In this document: positions 1 to 10,055 of the stretch, in pieces
Position numbering within the stretch: the stretch's first letter is position 1
How the letters are laid out: every line of letters starts with the position of its first letter
Assembly (NCBI GenBank): GCA_033297075.1
Contig: MU858374.1
Span: 1 to 17,916, forward strand
Origin: Rhypophila decipiens
Lineage: Eukaryota > Ascomycota > Sordariomycetes > Sordariales > Naviculisporaceae
Reading direction: 5' to 3'
Length of the DNA: 17,916 nucleotides
Made by a program: the position numbers and the translations under genes
Notes under the pieces: generated by a model
Told to the model about the DNA's origin: nothing
The model's input: only the letters and a program-made list of their open reading frames with translations
Database searches by the model: none

Positions 1-41
1 ACCACTAGGCTACGGACCCCCTTTCTTCAAAAGGATGTAGA

Positions 42-68
42 ATTTCAAGTCGAACGCCGACTTGAAAT
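42..68. repeat. Perfect 11-bp inverted repeat, 5-nt loop
   Basis: The left arm 42-52 (ATTTCAAGTCG) is exactly complementary to the right arm 58-68, with loop AACGC. No T-run follows it and no gene is recognised beside it, so a role as an RNA structure or a dyad protein-binding site is open. Confidence 0.6.
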
Positions 69-1196
69 CAAGGGTTATATACATATCGTGACAGCTGCAG
101 TGGTGGGTATCTGCAGTCGTCCTGCTTATCTCCGAAGACCCGGAGCAACGTGCAGATATCCTGTCGCGTGATGATGATTGGCTCTATTGGAGGATGTTTG
201 CTTCTTGGATCGTTGATATCAAGGGAGAGTGCAATGATGATTAATCATGATCAGTGTTGCAATCTTGGGTTCTGACCGATGTTTGTTTTCCACGTCATCT
301 AGAACGGGCAGGAGACGTCTCCTGGGGCGAGCCTCTTTGACCCTTGTCCCCGGTTTGGGTGCCAGGGGCCCAGCATCCAAGCCCGAGGTTTCCGAAGAGA
401 GCCAAAAAAAACAAACAGTATCTCGTTTTCGACAGAAGAAAGCCAACTCGACTGGCATGGAGTGCATGGTCGATGTTGTTGAGGCATTGCAGGGGTTCGA
501 AAGCGATCCGTCTTCTTCAAGAACGTGGTGCTCGTTGTGAAAGAAGAGGTCTACTTACCTTGCTGAAGAGGCGAACATTTCAAACGAGTGGCCTAGTCTG
601 ACTAATAGGTGGGATTAAGGTGAGATCAAGGTGAAGAAGGGAAACCGTGCGAATTCCAAGAACCGGCTGGCTCGTTACTACTCACCCATCATCCATCTCG
701 CTCACCGAGGTGAAGCTGCGCCCATTTCCAGAACACTGGCCCCAGGGCCCAAGCTTTCTTGCCCAGGCGGTTTGGGCTGTCAGTAAAAGCTTGTCTAAAA
801 AGAAAGGGACGTTAGAAGTAGGTGATGACCAGATTATCCCGTTCTAGCCTGATGCCACCAATTAGAATTTAGCCATGGGTACTATAAACCTATATTCGCT
901 GTAGCAAAAATATGACCGAAACTATTGGTGCCCGTCTCACGCTTCATCTGCCGAGCTCCGAAGGGAGGCGAACTAGAACATATCCCCCACCAAATAAATA
1001 ACTTGCCCGACGAACACGACCATGATACCCCGGCCTAGCCACTTCCGAGGAGATGAAGACAGGCCAGGAACAGCAGCTCCTATATGATTTGGGAACGTTT
1101 CTCTACGTGTTGATTGAGCTCTCCCGCCCTGCGGTAAAATGCAAGTTATTACCCCAGGAATCTGGAAGATGCATGGAATCAATCTAGGCAGACACA

Positions 1197-1202
1197 TATA
1201 AA
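1197..1202 (+). promoter_or_regulatory. TATA box of the lectin-like gene
   Basis: TATAAA lies 79 nt upstream of the ATG at 1281. This fits a start site near 1230 and a short 5' UTR, and supports the chosen start codon. Confidence 0.5.
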
Positions 1203-1280
1203 CCGACATCGCCCCGACATCCAGACGGTCAAACTAGAAGAGAACTTACTGTCATCACAGCAACGATCCAATTCTTCACA

Positions 1281-2073
1281 ATGCTGACGTCTTCCATCTT
1301 TATGCTGGCACTCGCCGCCACTGGCCTTGGCCAAACCGTCCCCGAGGGCTATAAAAAGGTCCTCATCACGTCCAACGTCAACGTCAAGTTTGTTGTGGTG
1401 CCCAAGGCTCCTGTAAAGGCAGGAACAACACTTGTTGTGTAAGTCCTTGGAGCAAGACTGTCACAAAGAGTCAAAGACTAACTTTCCTTTTCCTCGCCCC
1501 AGCCAAACTCGCAATGACAAGCCAGAGCAGCAATGGTACCTCAAGAGCAACGTGACCAGGATCCAACTGGCCAACAGCACTCTGTGCATGGATGCCGGAG
1601 CCAAAGGTAAGAACCGTTCGACATGGAGGACCTCTTTCCACACACTCGACTGGCATTCCATCAGGACCCCCTGTTGGCTTCTGAAAAGCCAAAACACACC
1701 CACCACTGTTGATCATGTGGTCAAATGCTGACACCAACAACGCGACCGCAGCCAACTGGAAAGACATGGCAAGCATCAGTCTCAAGGAATGCTCTGATAC
1801 CGAGCCAGGCCAGCAGTGGAACGTCCAGGCCGATGGTCGTATCGCCGTCGACCAGTCGCCAAGCCCGAGTATGCGCATCCAACCAACCGCCCCTTTCCTG
1901 CAGACAAAAGAGAAACATGGTACTGACAGAGCGCAGAACAATGCATCGATCTCCAATATCTGCGAGCCACGAATAACAATCCTGTTGGATTGTACACATG
2001 CGCCGGACTGGGCAACACCGGGGCGGCGGACAAGGGCATCAATTGGCCTCTCGTGGAACTTGTGACTCCCTAA
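1281..2073 (+). CDS. Small secreted ricin-B-lectin-like protein
   Basis: A four-exon model (1281-1438, 1503-1606, 1752-1868, 1937-2073) encodes 171 aa. The introns are 64, 145 and 68 nt, begin GTAAGT, GTAAGA and GTATGC, and end in CAG; CTAAC or CTGAC branch sequences are visible. All phases join cleanly. Residues 1-17 form a signal peptide (hydrophobic core, likely cleavage after LG). The mature part has beta-trefoil features of the ricin B / CBM13 type: two QQW motifs (about 62-64 and 108-110) and four cysteines (about 81, 101, 129, 148), with CMDAG and CIDLQ marking repeat starts. The third repeat lacks a clean QxW and ends near INWPLVEL. In this fold such repeats bind galactose-type sugars; here the ligand is unknown, and no catalytic domain is attached. 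It is probably a secreted or wall-associated lectin-like protein. The exon structure is strongly supported by conserved-looking sequence on both sides of each junction; the function is inferred. Confidence 0.8.
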
Positions 2074-3028
2074 ACAGTCGCGTAAACGAGATGGAGGGTG
2101 CTGCTTGACGGGGGGAGAATCGATGGCAGTGACGATGGAGATCTGTAATCTATCCGTGTATGGCAACTTGCCGCTTGCGTCGGTAGTTATCCAAGACGAT
2201 CTGTTCATGATGTCGTCGTTCGTCCGCTGATGTGGAAGAACTCGAAACGCGTCTGGGGAAATCTCTGAGAAATCTCCGAAAACCAGCGCTATGATGTATC
2301 GCTAAATGCCGAAAGCGACAGGGGTTCGTAACGCAAAAAACTACGGGGAAACACAGACCGATTCCGGGTCCCGACCGGCCGGACAGTGGAGCAACTGCCC
2401 TGTCCGCCCCCCGCTGCTAGGGGGCTTCCATCTTGCTGGGTTAGAGGTTAGAACGCGACGGCCAAAGTGACAAGACGAAATGTGGAAATCGCGTCTTCCT
2501 GTTCCTGCTGCATCAAATCCAATGCTGTTTCCGCAACCATGGCCTATTTCCCCAAAAAATAAACTCCCGTCCTCTCTCAATACTCTCGAGTAAAAGCTGT
2601 CAGTACAACCATGCGCCAACAAGCCCTCTCGTTACCTGTACTCGCATCGCATGCTGCAGTTGGAAATTCGTGCCAATTGCCATCGTCAGGCATTGCGCCC
2701 AGAATAAAATGGTGTTACTCACAGTGGTTTAGCGCTCGATGCTCCTCATTTCAGCGGAGGTTGGCCCTTCATGCTCGACCATTCCCGCCGCAGCCTAGCA
2801 CCAACAGGTCGAGTCTTACCCAGGTTTGCGGGACAAGCCACCAACCAAATACCGAGTGAATGGGAGTCATGGTGGATATTAATCGGCTTTCGCAGGGTGG
2901 CCCTGCTTGTTCGTTTCTTCTTCAAGAAGCGTTTGACACCCGTCGACACTCTCAGTACTCTGTCCACTACGATTTCAACGTCTTGGCGTTTTGGTGTTTC
3001 TTGCGAACCGGAAAACCACAAGATCACA
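2074..3028. other. Intergenic region, promoter of the MFS transporter
   Basis: No supported gene lies here. The overlapping open frames have no recognisable domain. The part from about 2900 to 3028 is pyrimidine-rich and looks like the core promoter and 5' UTR of the transporter. Two sequences fit the CreA consensus SYGGRG: GTGGAG at 2386-2391 (+) and GCGGGG on the minus strand at 2409-2414. They are close together, as is common for carbon-repressed fungal sugar transporters, but such short sites are frequent by chance. Confidence 0.45.
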
Positions 3029-4847
3029 ATGGTTGCCCCTGAACAGCAAGACCGATTTGGTCTGAAGGACCACTGGCGCTGTCTGGCAGCCATGACCCTC
3101 GTCTCCCTCTCCGCATTTCAGTATGGTCTTGACTTTGGAGTCATCAGCGGGCTCCAGGCAATGGTCCCGTTCTTGGAGGTTGGTTTGAGGTGGTTCCCTG
3201 GCCAAGGCCTCAGCTAATACTCTTTGACATGCGTGTAGGTCTTTGGATATCCCGATCCCGAGACTCCCGGCGGATGGAACATCTCTTCTGAGCGGCAACA
3301 GTTGATATCCTCGTTGATGACCTTGGGCGCATTCGTCTCGTCCGCCGGCGCGGGTCTTTCTGCCGTTATAGTCGGACGCAGAACGTCGATATGGATCGCC
3401 TGTCTTCTCTCCATCGTATCAACCGTGATGATGCAAGTCACGACCAGCATCGGAGTCCTTTACGCGGCGAGACTGGTCATCGGTCTGGCCAACGGCGTCT
3501 TCACCACCCACTCGCAGCTCTGGATATTGGAATGTTCGCCTGCGCGTTATCGAGGCCTTGCCATATCCGGATTCCAAATCTGGACTACGGTCGGGACACT
3601 GATCGGGACCATCATCAACAATTTTCTGAGCTTTCGCACCGACAAATCTGCCTACATCATTCCACTGGGCATCGTATACATCATCCCCGGAATCCTTGCC
3701 ATTGGCTTGCTGTTCGTCCCCGAGTCCCCACGCTGGCTCCTCGCCCACAATCCGCAGCCATCAGCGTCTAGTTCAGCAGCAGCCGAGAAGGCCCTCGCCT
3801 GGCTTCGCCCAAAAGGATGGGACGTCGGGTCGGAGCTTGCCGAAATACAAACAGCCATCGATAATGAACGTCAACTGCACTCGGGTCTCAGCATCTTCGA
3901 ACTCGTCAATAACCCTGTTGACCGCCGTCGCACCCTCCTTTCGATCGGCGTAGTGCTCTGCCAGGCATCATCCGGGTCCATGTTCATCATTGCCTTTGGT
4001 ACATACTTCTTCCTCAATGCCGGGATTGGGACGCCCTTTCAGGACAGCGTCATCATGATTGCCACGGGCGTGGTGGCCATCATAATCAACTCTGCCATCA
4101 TTACGCGCTTTGGATATCGAAGACGCATGTTGATCACCGGCATGGTCTTGTGCGGATTATGCCAGCTGCTCGTGGCAGTGGTGTGGGACACTCGAGCTGT
4201 ACCCTTGGCTTCGGGAAGCACCTTGGATGGCACTGTCGCCTTGACCGTGATCTACATGTTTATATACACCTTGTGTATTTCGGCATATGCGTGGTTATCC
4301 GGGGGAGAGATTCCCTCGCAGAGGTTGAGAAGCCACACCTTTGGGCTGGCTACTGCTTTTGGCTTTTTCGGGGCGGTAAGTATCCCGCCTGCTTGAAGGA
4401 TATGTGATTAGGGCAGTTTTAGCTAACCGTCCGTCATCGGGCAGTGGCTCATTACCTTTACCGCTCCTTACTTTATCAACCCGGCTGAGCTCAACTGGGG
4501 CCCCAAATATGGATACATCTGGTTTGGGTCCTGTTTCTTGAGCGCTATATGGTTGTTCTTTTGTCTTCCGGAGACAAAGAACAGGACCTTGGAAGAGATT
4601 GATGAGATGGTAAGTGCTGAAAGAGCGCCGAGTTGTTGGTGAAGATGACTGTTCATTGCTTACTCCCTCTTGTCCGCAACAGTTTCATGCCCGAGTCCCT
4701 ACGCGTAAGTTCGGGTCGTATCGGTGCGTTGCCAGTGCGTCAGGAGGAACAACCGAAGGACAAAACACCGTCGCCAGCACGGATGAGACCGCGAGGACAA
4801 GTGTTGAATACAGAAAAGAAACCATTACTGCTGACAAGATGGGGTGA
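3029..4847 (+). CDS. MFS transporter, sugar porter family
   Basis: Four exons (3029-3178, 3239-4375, 4445-4609, 4683-4847) encode 538 aa. The introns are 60, 69 and 73 nt, all in phase 0; the first has an unusual GTTGGT donor but a good CTAAT branch site. The protein is a 12-helix major facilitator. TM1 starts near residue 22, and the TM2-TM3 loop carries GRRTS (about 96-100). TM4 reads RLVIGLANG, and ARYRGL follows near 152. The signature PESPRWL (about 211-217) comes after TM6, before a central loop to about 280. TM7 contains GTYFF, and PETKNRTLEEIDEM closes TM12 before a soluble tail. These are sugar porter signatures. The QQxxGxN of hexose carriers is replaced by QASSGSM, so the substrate need not be a hexose. 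It acts at the plasma membrane, probably by proton symport. The substrate is unknown. The start ATG has a good context and shares 15 nt with the P450 start. Confidence 0.9.
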
Positions 4848-4960
4848 CATGGCGAAGTCGCGGCGAATCATGTTTTAATTCTCATTTCCCGTTTTCCGTC
4901 ATGTTTAGAGCAAAAGATGCAAACCCGGAAAGACAACGAGCTACGAGAATTGCAAGGGGG

Positions 4961-4973
4961 AAAAGCAAAAAAA
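4961..4973 (-). terminator. Pol III T-run terminator of tRNA-Val
   Basis: On the minus strand the tRNA 3' end is followed after three bases by seven consecutive T (4967-4973) and then a second short T-run. This is the usual RNA polymerase III termination signal and supports transcription of the tRNA. Confidence 0.75.
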
Positions 4974-4976
4974 GAA

Positions 4977-5050
4977 TGATCCGAGGCGGGCTCGATCCGC
5001 CGACCTTCAGTGTGTTAGACTGACGTGATAACCAACTACACCATCGGACC
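4977..5050 (-). tRNA. tRNA-Val (anticodon AAC)
   Basis: This 74-nt cloverleaf on the minus strand has no intron. The acceptor stem GGTCCGA pairs with TCGGATC (one G-T pair), with discriminator A. The D arm is closed by GTG/CAC. The anticodon stem TCAGT/ACTGA holds loop CTAACAC, giving anticodon AAC (read as IAC), which decodes GUU and, by wobble, GUC and GUA valine codons. The T stem GGCGG/CCGCC pairs perfectly. The T loop reads ATCGAGC, so position 54 is A instead of the near-universal T, which also touches the B-box promoter. The tRNA lies between the transporter and the P450, antisense to both. Confidence 0.93.
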
Positions 5051-5919
5051 TGGGAGTTTGTTGGAGAAACTGGCAGAATGTGGAGTCTATGTTGCTGGAA
5101 CTGGGTTGTCGTTTTGATTGGCCCACTATCAAACATGCCTTGCAGCTTGTGCTCCATGGACTTGTATTGACCCGGTTTACTCATTCAAAGTAGTTTGATC
5201 ACAAGGGCAATATCAATCCTTCTGTGGACGTCTTTATGTGTTTGGTTCATGTCCTGTCATTTCCGCAAATCCCCAGTTGCCGATCTGGTCATACCCATGC
5301 AGGTGTCCCGTGGGGATATGCACTCGTCGTATCTATCAGTGAGGGCAGGCAGATGTCCCGAAGAATGCTACATCAGGGGGGAGCACTTGCGGATCATATG
5401 TATGCATTTGGAATTGTTTCCTTTTATCGTTCCTTTTTTTCTGTTGATTCTCGCGGCTGAGTCATCCCATCTCTACCCCTCCAGGAGGGGCTGGAACCAA
5501 GCAAAAGATCCAAGAGTTCAGTTGCATAAACTATCAAGGTGCCTTTCGAGTTGCTCTACATCACTTGGCGTCTCGATTACTCAGTATATCTGGGCGTGCC
5601 TCTGTCGGGTTGTACATGGGTGGGGAGTAGGGACCACGCAGCCAGGGTTGCATGCGAGCCGTATTAGTACCGAAGCGGGAATACGACTGTTATACGGCAG
5701 GTCGTACAGGCAATAATTGAGATTCCACTCCATCAGTGAGTTATGGTTGAGATTTGAATGGGCCGGGCGGGGCTTGGAACCTGTGGCCTGGGCTCGATAT
5801 GGTCCGGGTAGGTCTATATAAACATGTGGGAGGTAGTTCTTGCTCTCTCACCCCTTTGCTCTGGAACGCTCTCCCCAAGTTTTATTGCCAAGCAAGATTT
5901 CGATCCCCTCAAGATCACA
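5051..5919. other. Intergenic region, promoter of the P450
   Basis: An open frame at 5195-5716 (+) has no family motif and no credible promoter, so I do not call it. The stretch just upstream of 5815 contains GTGGGG-type G-rich words. A strong TATA box at 5815-5822 marks the P450 promoter, and 5823-5919 would be start site plus 5' UTR. Confidence 0.5.
5815..5822 (+). promoter_or_regulatory. TATA box of the P450 gene
   Basis: TATATAAA lies 98 nt before the ATG at 5920. An in-frame ATG at 5824 sits directly after this box and would be upstream of the transcript start, so the box argues for 5920 as the real start codon. Confidence 0.55.
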
Positions 5920-7871
5920 ATGGTATTACCAAGTATCCTCCTCGCCACCCTCGGGGCCGGTGCTCTCTCCCATGTGCTTTACTTCCAGCATGGGGAGCAC
6001 CATCTCCATGTTACTCGGTATATCAAGATTTTCTTTGCCTCATGGATTGCCGGGACTGGTCTGTATCATGCTCTGTTGGCCTCCTCCCGCTTCTCCTTCT
6101 CGTCTGAGATATCCTGGCCCCAGGCTCTCCTCGAATGGAGTGTTGTTTGCGCCCTCTACCTCGCTGGCTTGTCCTTGAGCATCTTTACCTACCGCATCTT
6201 CTTTAACCCCCTGAACAAGCTTCCCGGACCGTTCTCGGCCCAGATCTCGGATCTGTCTCGAACCTGGTGGTTCCGACAGGGCAAGATGCACGAGGTCATC
6301 ACAGATCTGCACTCTCAGTACGGCAAGGTTGTCCGTCTCGCACCGTTTGATGTGTCGGTCACTCATGCCGAAGCTGTGAATCTGATTCAAGGGTTCGGCA
6401 CAGGTTGTGGAAAGGGGGAGGGTTATGATCTGCATTGGCCGAATACATCACTGCAGGCGATGCGAAGCAAAGAGCAACACACTGTCCGACGGCGTGTTTG
6501 GTCGCAGGGGTTCAGCGACAAGGCTATAAGGGGTTATGAGATGCGAATTCGAAAGTATCAAGACCAGCTGGTGAATGCGTTCCTCGAGAGCAAAGGACAG
6601 CCCATCGATGCGGTCAAGTGGGCAAAGTTTTATGGATATGATGTGATGGGCGATCTGGCTTGGGGGAGGAGCTTTAGCATGTTGGAGACTGGGCAGAAGC
6701 ACGATGTGGTCGCCTTGTTGGATAAGGGAGCCAAGGCATTCTCGGTGTTGCCCCCGATTTGGCTGGTCAGAGTGGTGAAGATGCTGTTTCCGAGTGCCTT
6801 GAAGGATTGGCTTGCCTTTATGGCCTTTGTGGAGAAGTCCCTTTTGGACAGAATGAAGGTAAGTGATCTCTCTTTCAGAGCCTCACTTGGACCGAACCTG
6901 ACCACCACACAGTCTCCGCCAGATATCCCAGACATCATGAATGCTTTGTTGGCGCCTTTTGGTAAAACCACGCCGACGCCAAAGGATATGGATCTACTTG
7001 TTGGGGATTCTCAGCTTATTATCATTGCTGGAGGGTGAGTTGTCCATTGTGATCTCTTTCACATCAAAAAGCCTGAAAGAGGGCGCCTATGCTTACACAC
7101 TTCACTTCTCAGAGACACAAGCGCAACAACCATTGTGGCCATTCTCTACCTCCTTGCACACAACCCAGAGCACCTCGACAAGCTACGAAAGGAGATCGGC
7201 CCGCTCATGGCAGGCGACGAGTATCCCAACGCCGAGAAGCTCGCTGCCTCGAACCATCTCGCGGGTGTCATCAACGAAGCACTCCGTCTTTACCCGCCCG
7301 TGCCATCTCAGATGGTGAGACAGGCTCCTCCAGAGGGGATTACTATCGCTGGACAATACTTTCCAGGAAATACCAAGATATGGGTACCGCAATGGACACT
7401 CGGGCGAGGTATGTATCGTCTGCTCGCTTGCTCTCCGCTGATCATGAATGACGATGGAGATCAGGACTAATGGGTTGTGTTTACCACAGACGAATCGATC
7501 TACCCACACGCCAAGGAATTCATCCCGGAGAGATGGTATGATGAGGCCAAGGGACTGGTAAAAGACAGATCAGCCTTTGCGCCGTTTGCTCTCGGTAAGA
7601 AGAATGCCCCCGTCGACAAGGAAACATGACCGTTTCTGACCGCGCCTTTGTGCATGGAATCACAGGCCAATTCGGCTGCATAGGAAAGCCCCTGGCCATG
7701 GCGAGCATTCGCACGACTATCGCCAGGCTGGTCACCACCTTTGACATTTCCTTTCCACCTGCCACTGTGGGCCGACTCGACAAGAAGCCGGGAAGTGAGT
7801 TCGAGGAAGGGATGCTTGACTATTTCATCATGGGACTGGGGGAGCTGAACTTGTGTTTTGATCGGCGGTGA
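5920..7871 (+). CDS. Cytochrome P450 monooxygenase, fungal multi-TM type
   Basis: Five exons (5920-6858, 6913-7034, 7113-7408, 7490-7594, 7666-7871) encode 555 aa; introns are 54, 78, 81 and 71 nt. The N-terminus has three hydrophobic segments (about 1-22, 34-55, 68-93) with an HGEHHLH word between the first two. This is typical of a group of ER-anchored fungal P450s that includes enzymes annotated as benzoate hydroxylase-like or tryprostatin B 6-hydroxylase-like. The proline hinge LPGP is near 101. The I-helix oxygen-binding motif AGGDTS is at about 352-357, the K-helix ExxR (EALR) at 409-412 and PERW at 465-468. The haem-binding loop is FALGQFGCIG with Cys 492; the usual Arg two residues before the Cys is Phe. 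It should catalyse NADPH- and oxygen-dependent hydroxylation of an unknown substrate, with a separate reductase. The first intron is a multiple of three without a stop, but the family alignment favours splicing. It ends 163 bp from the convergent SDR gene. Confidence 0.92.
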
Positions 7872-8034
7872 TCGGCGGCCCGCTCTTTCACAGTTATAGC
7901 TCGTCTTTGCATTACTGGACTTTGTCATTTGAATGTGGGATAACCTTGTAAATGCTTTGTTGATCTCGTGTAGTTTACATGACGCGGTTTGTGTTGAACT
8001 CATAACTTGTACTATGCTTCCACTCTCTCACCAC

Positions 8035-9264
8035 TCAATCATCAAACGCAAAGGTCTGCCCCACCAGCTCTTCGCTGAGCTTCCACAGTCGTTCAGCAGC
8101 AACTGGGTCCTTCCCGTGTGCAACAGGGTCAAATATTTGACAGTCGACGAGGTAATGTCCTTTGGGCTCTGCTCGGCTCAAACGCACTTGGTTAGGACAG
8201 CTCAAACGTGGGGAGCAAGAGTAAAAGAAGACAGGGGATAGAACGTACCATCCAAGCCCGGATCAAGGGCTGCCACAAGTGTACAAGACGATCCCTCGTC
8301 GTGTGTCTTCCAGTACGGAGCCACCTTGTAGAATTGCTCGGTGAGCTCATCCGACTGGTCTCTGCTAAGGTCGGTCACGATGGCTATTTGCAGGTCATGC
8401 AGAAGTTAGCGACTATGGTAAATACACCAATAGCAGTCTTGATGTGAACGTACACCCAGGATGAACTGCATATGATGCAATGCCGTACTTGGCCAGGACC
8501 TTTTGCAGATGAAGAGTAAACAGCATATTCCCCGTCTTGCTCTGCGCATAGGTCACGATCCCATTGTAGCCATCGTCCGTAAACTTCCCGAAAGCACCCA
8601 TCAGCGGCTTGACGTGGTCTTCCTCTGGCGGCACAGGCTTGCCCTCAAAGTTGTAATCGCTGAATCTGATTGGGGATAGCCTATACCCTGCGCTGGTAAG
8701 GTTCACGATACGTGTCGCGCCCGGGGGGTTCGTCTTGGCAGCATTGCGGAGGAGCGGCAGGAGAAGGTTGGTCAGGAGGAAAGGGCCGATGTGGTTGGTG
8801 CCGAACTGGAGCTCGATGCCTTCGGGGGTCTTCTGACGAGAGGTCACGACGATCCCGGCATTGTTGATGAGAATGTCGAGGGTCGAGGTGAGCTTCTTGA
8901 TCTCGTCGACGGCTTGACGGATGGAGCTTTGGGAACTCAAGTCGAGGATCACAATCTCGATTCGGGCGGCTGGGTACTTGGATTTTATATCGGCGGCGAC
9001 TTCTTCCACGCGATTCCGAGTCCGTGATGCGAGGATCAGAAGTGCGGGAGCTTGTGATGCGATGTTGACTGCAGTGCTTTGGCCGATGCTCTTGGGGCTC
9101 ACGCCGGTGATGAGGACTAATGACAGAGGAGGTTGAGTCAGCTGCTCCGATTCGGTTGTGGCTTTGGATAGTGTCTTACTCGTTTTTCCTCGAATTCGGT
9201 CTCTGAATATTTGAGCCACCTCTGAACCCGGGGTCCTTTCGCCAAACTCGGGATGAGATACCAT
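8035..9264 (-). CDS. Short-chain dehydrogenase/reductase (SDR)
   Basis: Four exons on the minus strand (9264-9180, 9116-8454, 8383-8249, 8168-8035) encode 338 aa; introns are 63, 70 and 80 nt. The first intron has no in-frame stop, but removing it joins RGKT to ILITGVSP, the normal start of the Rossmann fold, so it is clearly an intron. Motifs are the cofactor loop TGVSPKSIG (about 32-40), NNAG (113-116), active-site Ser about 170 (NLTSAGY), YAQSK with Tyr 218 and Lys 222, and HPGS near 247-250. The C-terminus reads EPKG, a VDCQ segment and RLWKLSEELVG, as in fungal relatives of retinol dehydrogenase / WW-domain oxidoreductases. It should interconvert an alcohol and a ketone or aldehyde with NAD(P)(H); the substrate is unknown. 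I chose the start at MVSHPEFGE because family members begin there, although the frame stays open further upstream. It is convergent with the P450. Confidence 0.9.
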
Positions 9265-10055
9265 TTCGATGCTAGGTATTTGTAACAGCAAAAAGTCCAC
9301 ACCATACGACAATGGAGACAAATGCAAAAGTATATGCATCATGACGAACTTCCGGCTCTTCAGGCGTCTCACAACTATATCTGTCTTCCAGCGGTTTCTT
9401 GCCCCTCTCCTCCCGGCAGTTGGGAACTGGCGACGGCTCGGATACCACATCCGAACGGACGATTGTATCCCCGCATTGTTTTGGAGATCCAGTTGCGGCC
9501 CTATACGGCGCGTTGTCTCCAAATCATGCCACTGGTATTGTCGAACTTTGATGTCGATAGTTCGGAGTCACGGCGATTTTTCTGGAGCCGGTGTTTGGTT
9601 GATGGTTTGTATCTGAGCTAACTGGAACCCGGGCGACGGGACTTTATTAGCTGACAGGTGGTGGACAAGTGGTAGAACCGCCAAGTATTTCATGTGGCTC
9701 CACTCGTATCAAGGAGCGTAAAGTCGGGTGAAAGTACAGAAACGTTACACCAGAAATTAACTTTTTAGGCCTTGAAAACTCCTCTTTGATGCGCATTTTT
9801 GGTCTTTTGAAGGCATAGAGATTGATTGTATAAATCATTTCAGACCCGATTTGTCGAATTCAATCCAGACTCCCTGGAAGCAGGGCGGCATGTGGGGCGT
9901 CATGTAGCCTGCAGATCCAGGCACCCACAGCGGCAGCCCCACCACTGCCACCAAGTGGAGCCACTTCCTGATCCCTGTCATCAAATTCGACCTCGATCAA
10001 ACCAAACACTCAATCGAACTTGAACGCGAACCAGCGACGCCAAACATAACGCGCC
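9265..10055. other. Divergent promoter region between SDR and 2EXR genes
   Basis: The region separates two divergently transcribed genes and has no supported ORF. A TATAAA at 9829-9834 could serve the 2EXR gene, leaving a 5' UTR of about 190 nt that is rich in CCACC-type words around 9920-9960. Short direct repeats of GTGG are seen around 9656-9674. No clear TATA box for the SDR gene was found. Confidence 0.45.

Larger units (their letters stand above)
1..1280. other. Left-end region without a supported gene
   Basis: I see no reading frame here with recognisable domains or a convincing exon structure. Short open frames exist on both strands (for example 247-540 +), but they overlap each other and show no family motif. 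The region holds a perfect hairpin at 42-68 and, at its right end, the promoter of the lectin-like gene with a TATA box at 1197-1202. A gene running in from the left edge cannot be excluded. Confidence 0.5.

Noticed and set aside
4882..5184. Minus-strand open frame of 100 aa
   Set aside because: It reads through the tRNA-Val gene; the middle part is a translation of the tRNA.
5195..5716. Plus-strand 173-aa frame upstream of the P450
   Set aside because: No domain, no promoter and irregular composition; probably chance.
5824..5919. Earlier in-frame ATG for the P450
   Set aside because: It lies directly after the TATA box, so it should be upstream of the transcript start, and the added residues do not resemble a membrane anchor.
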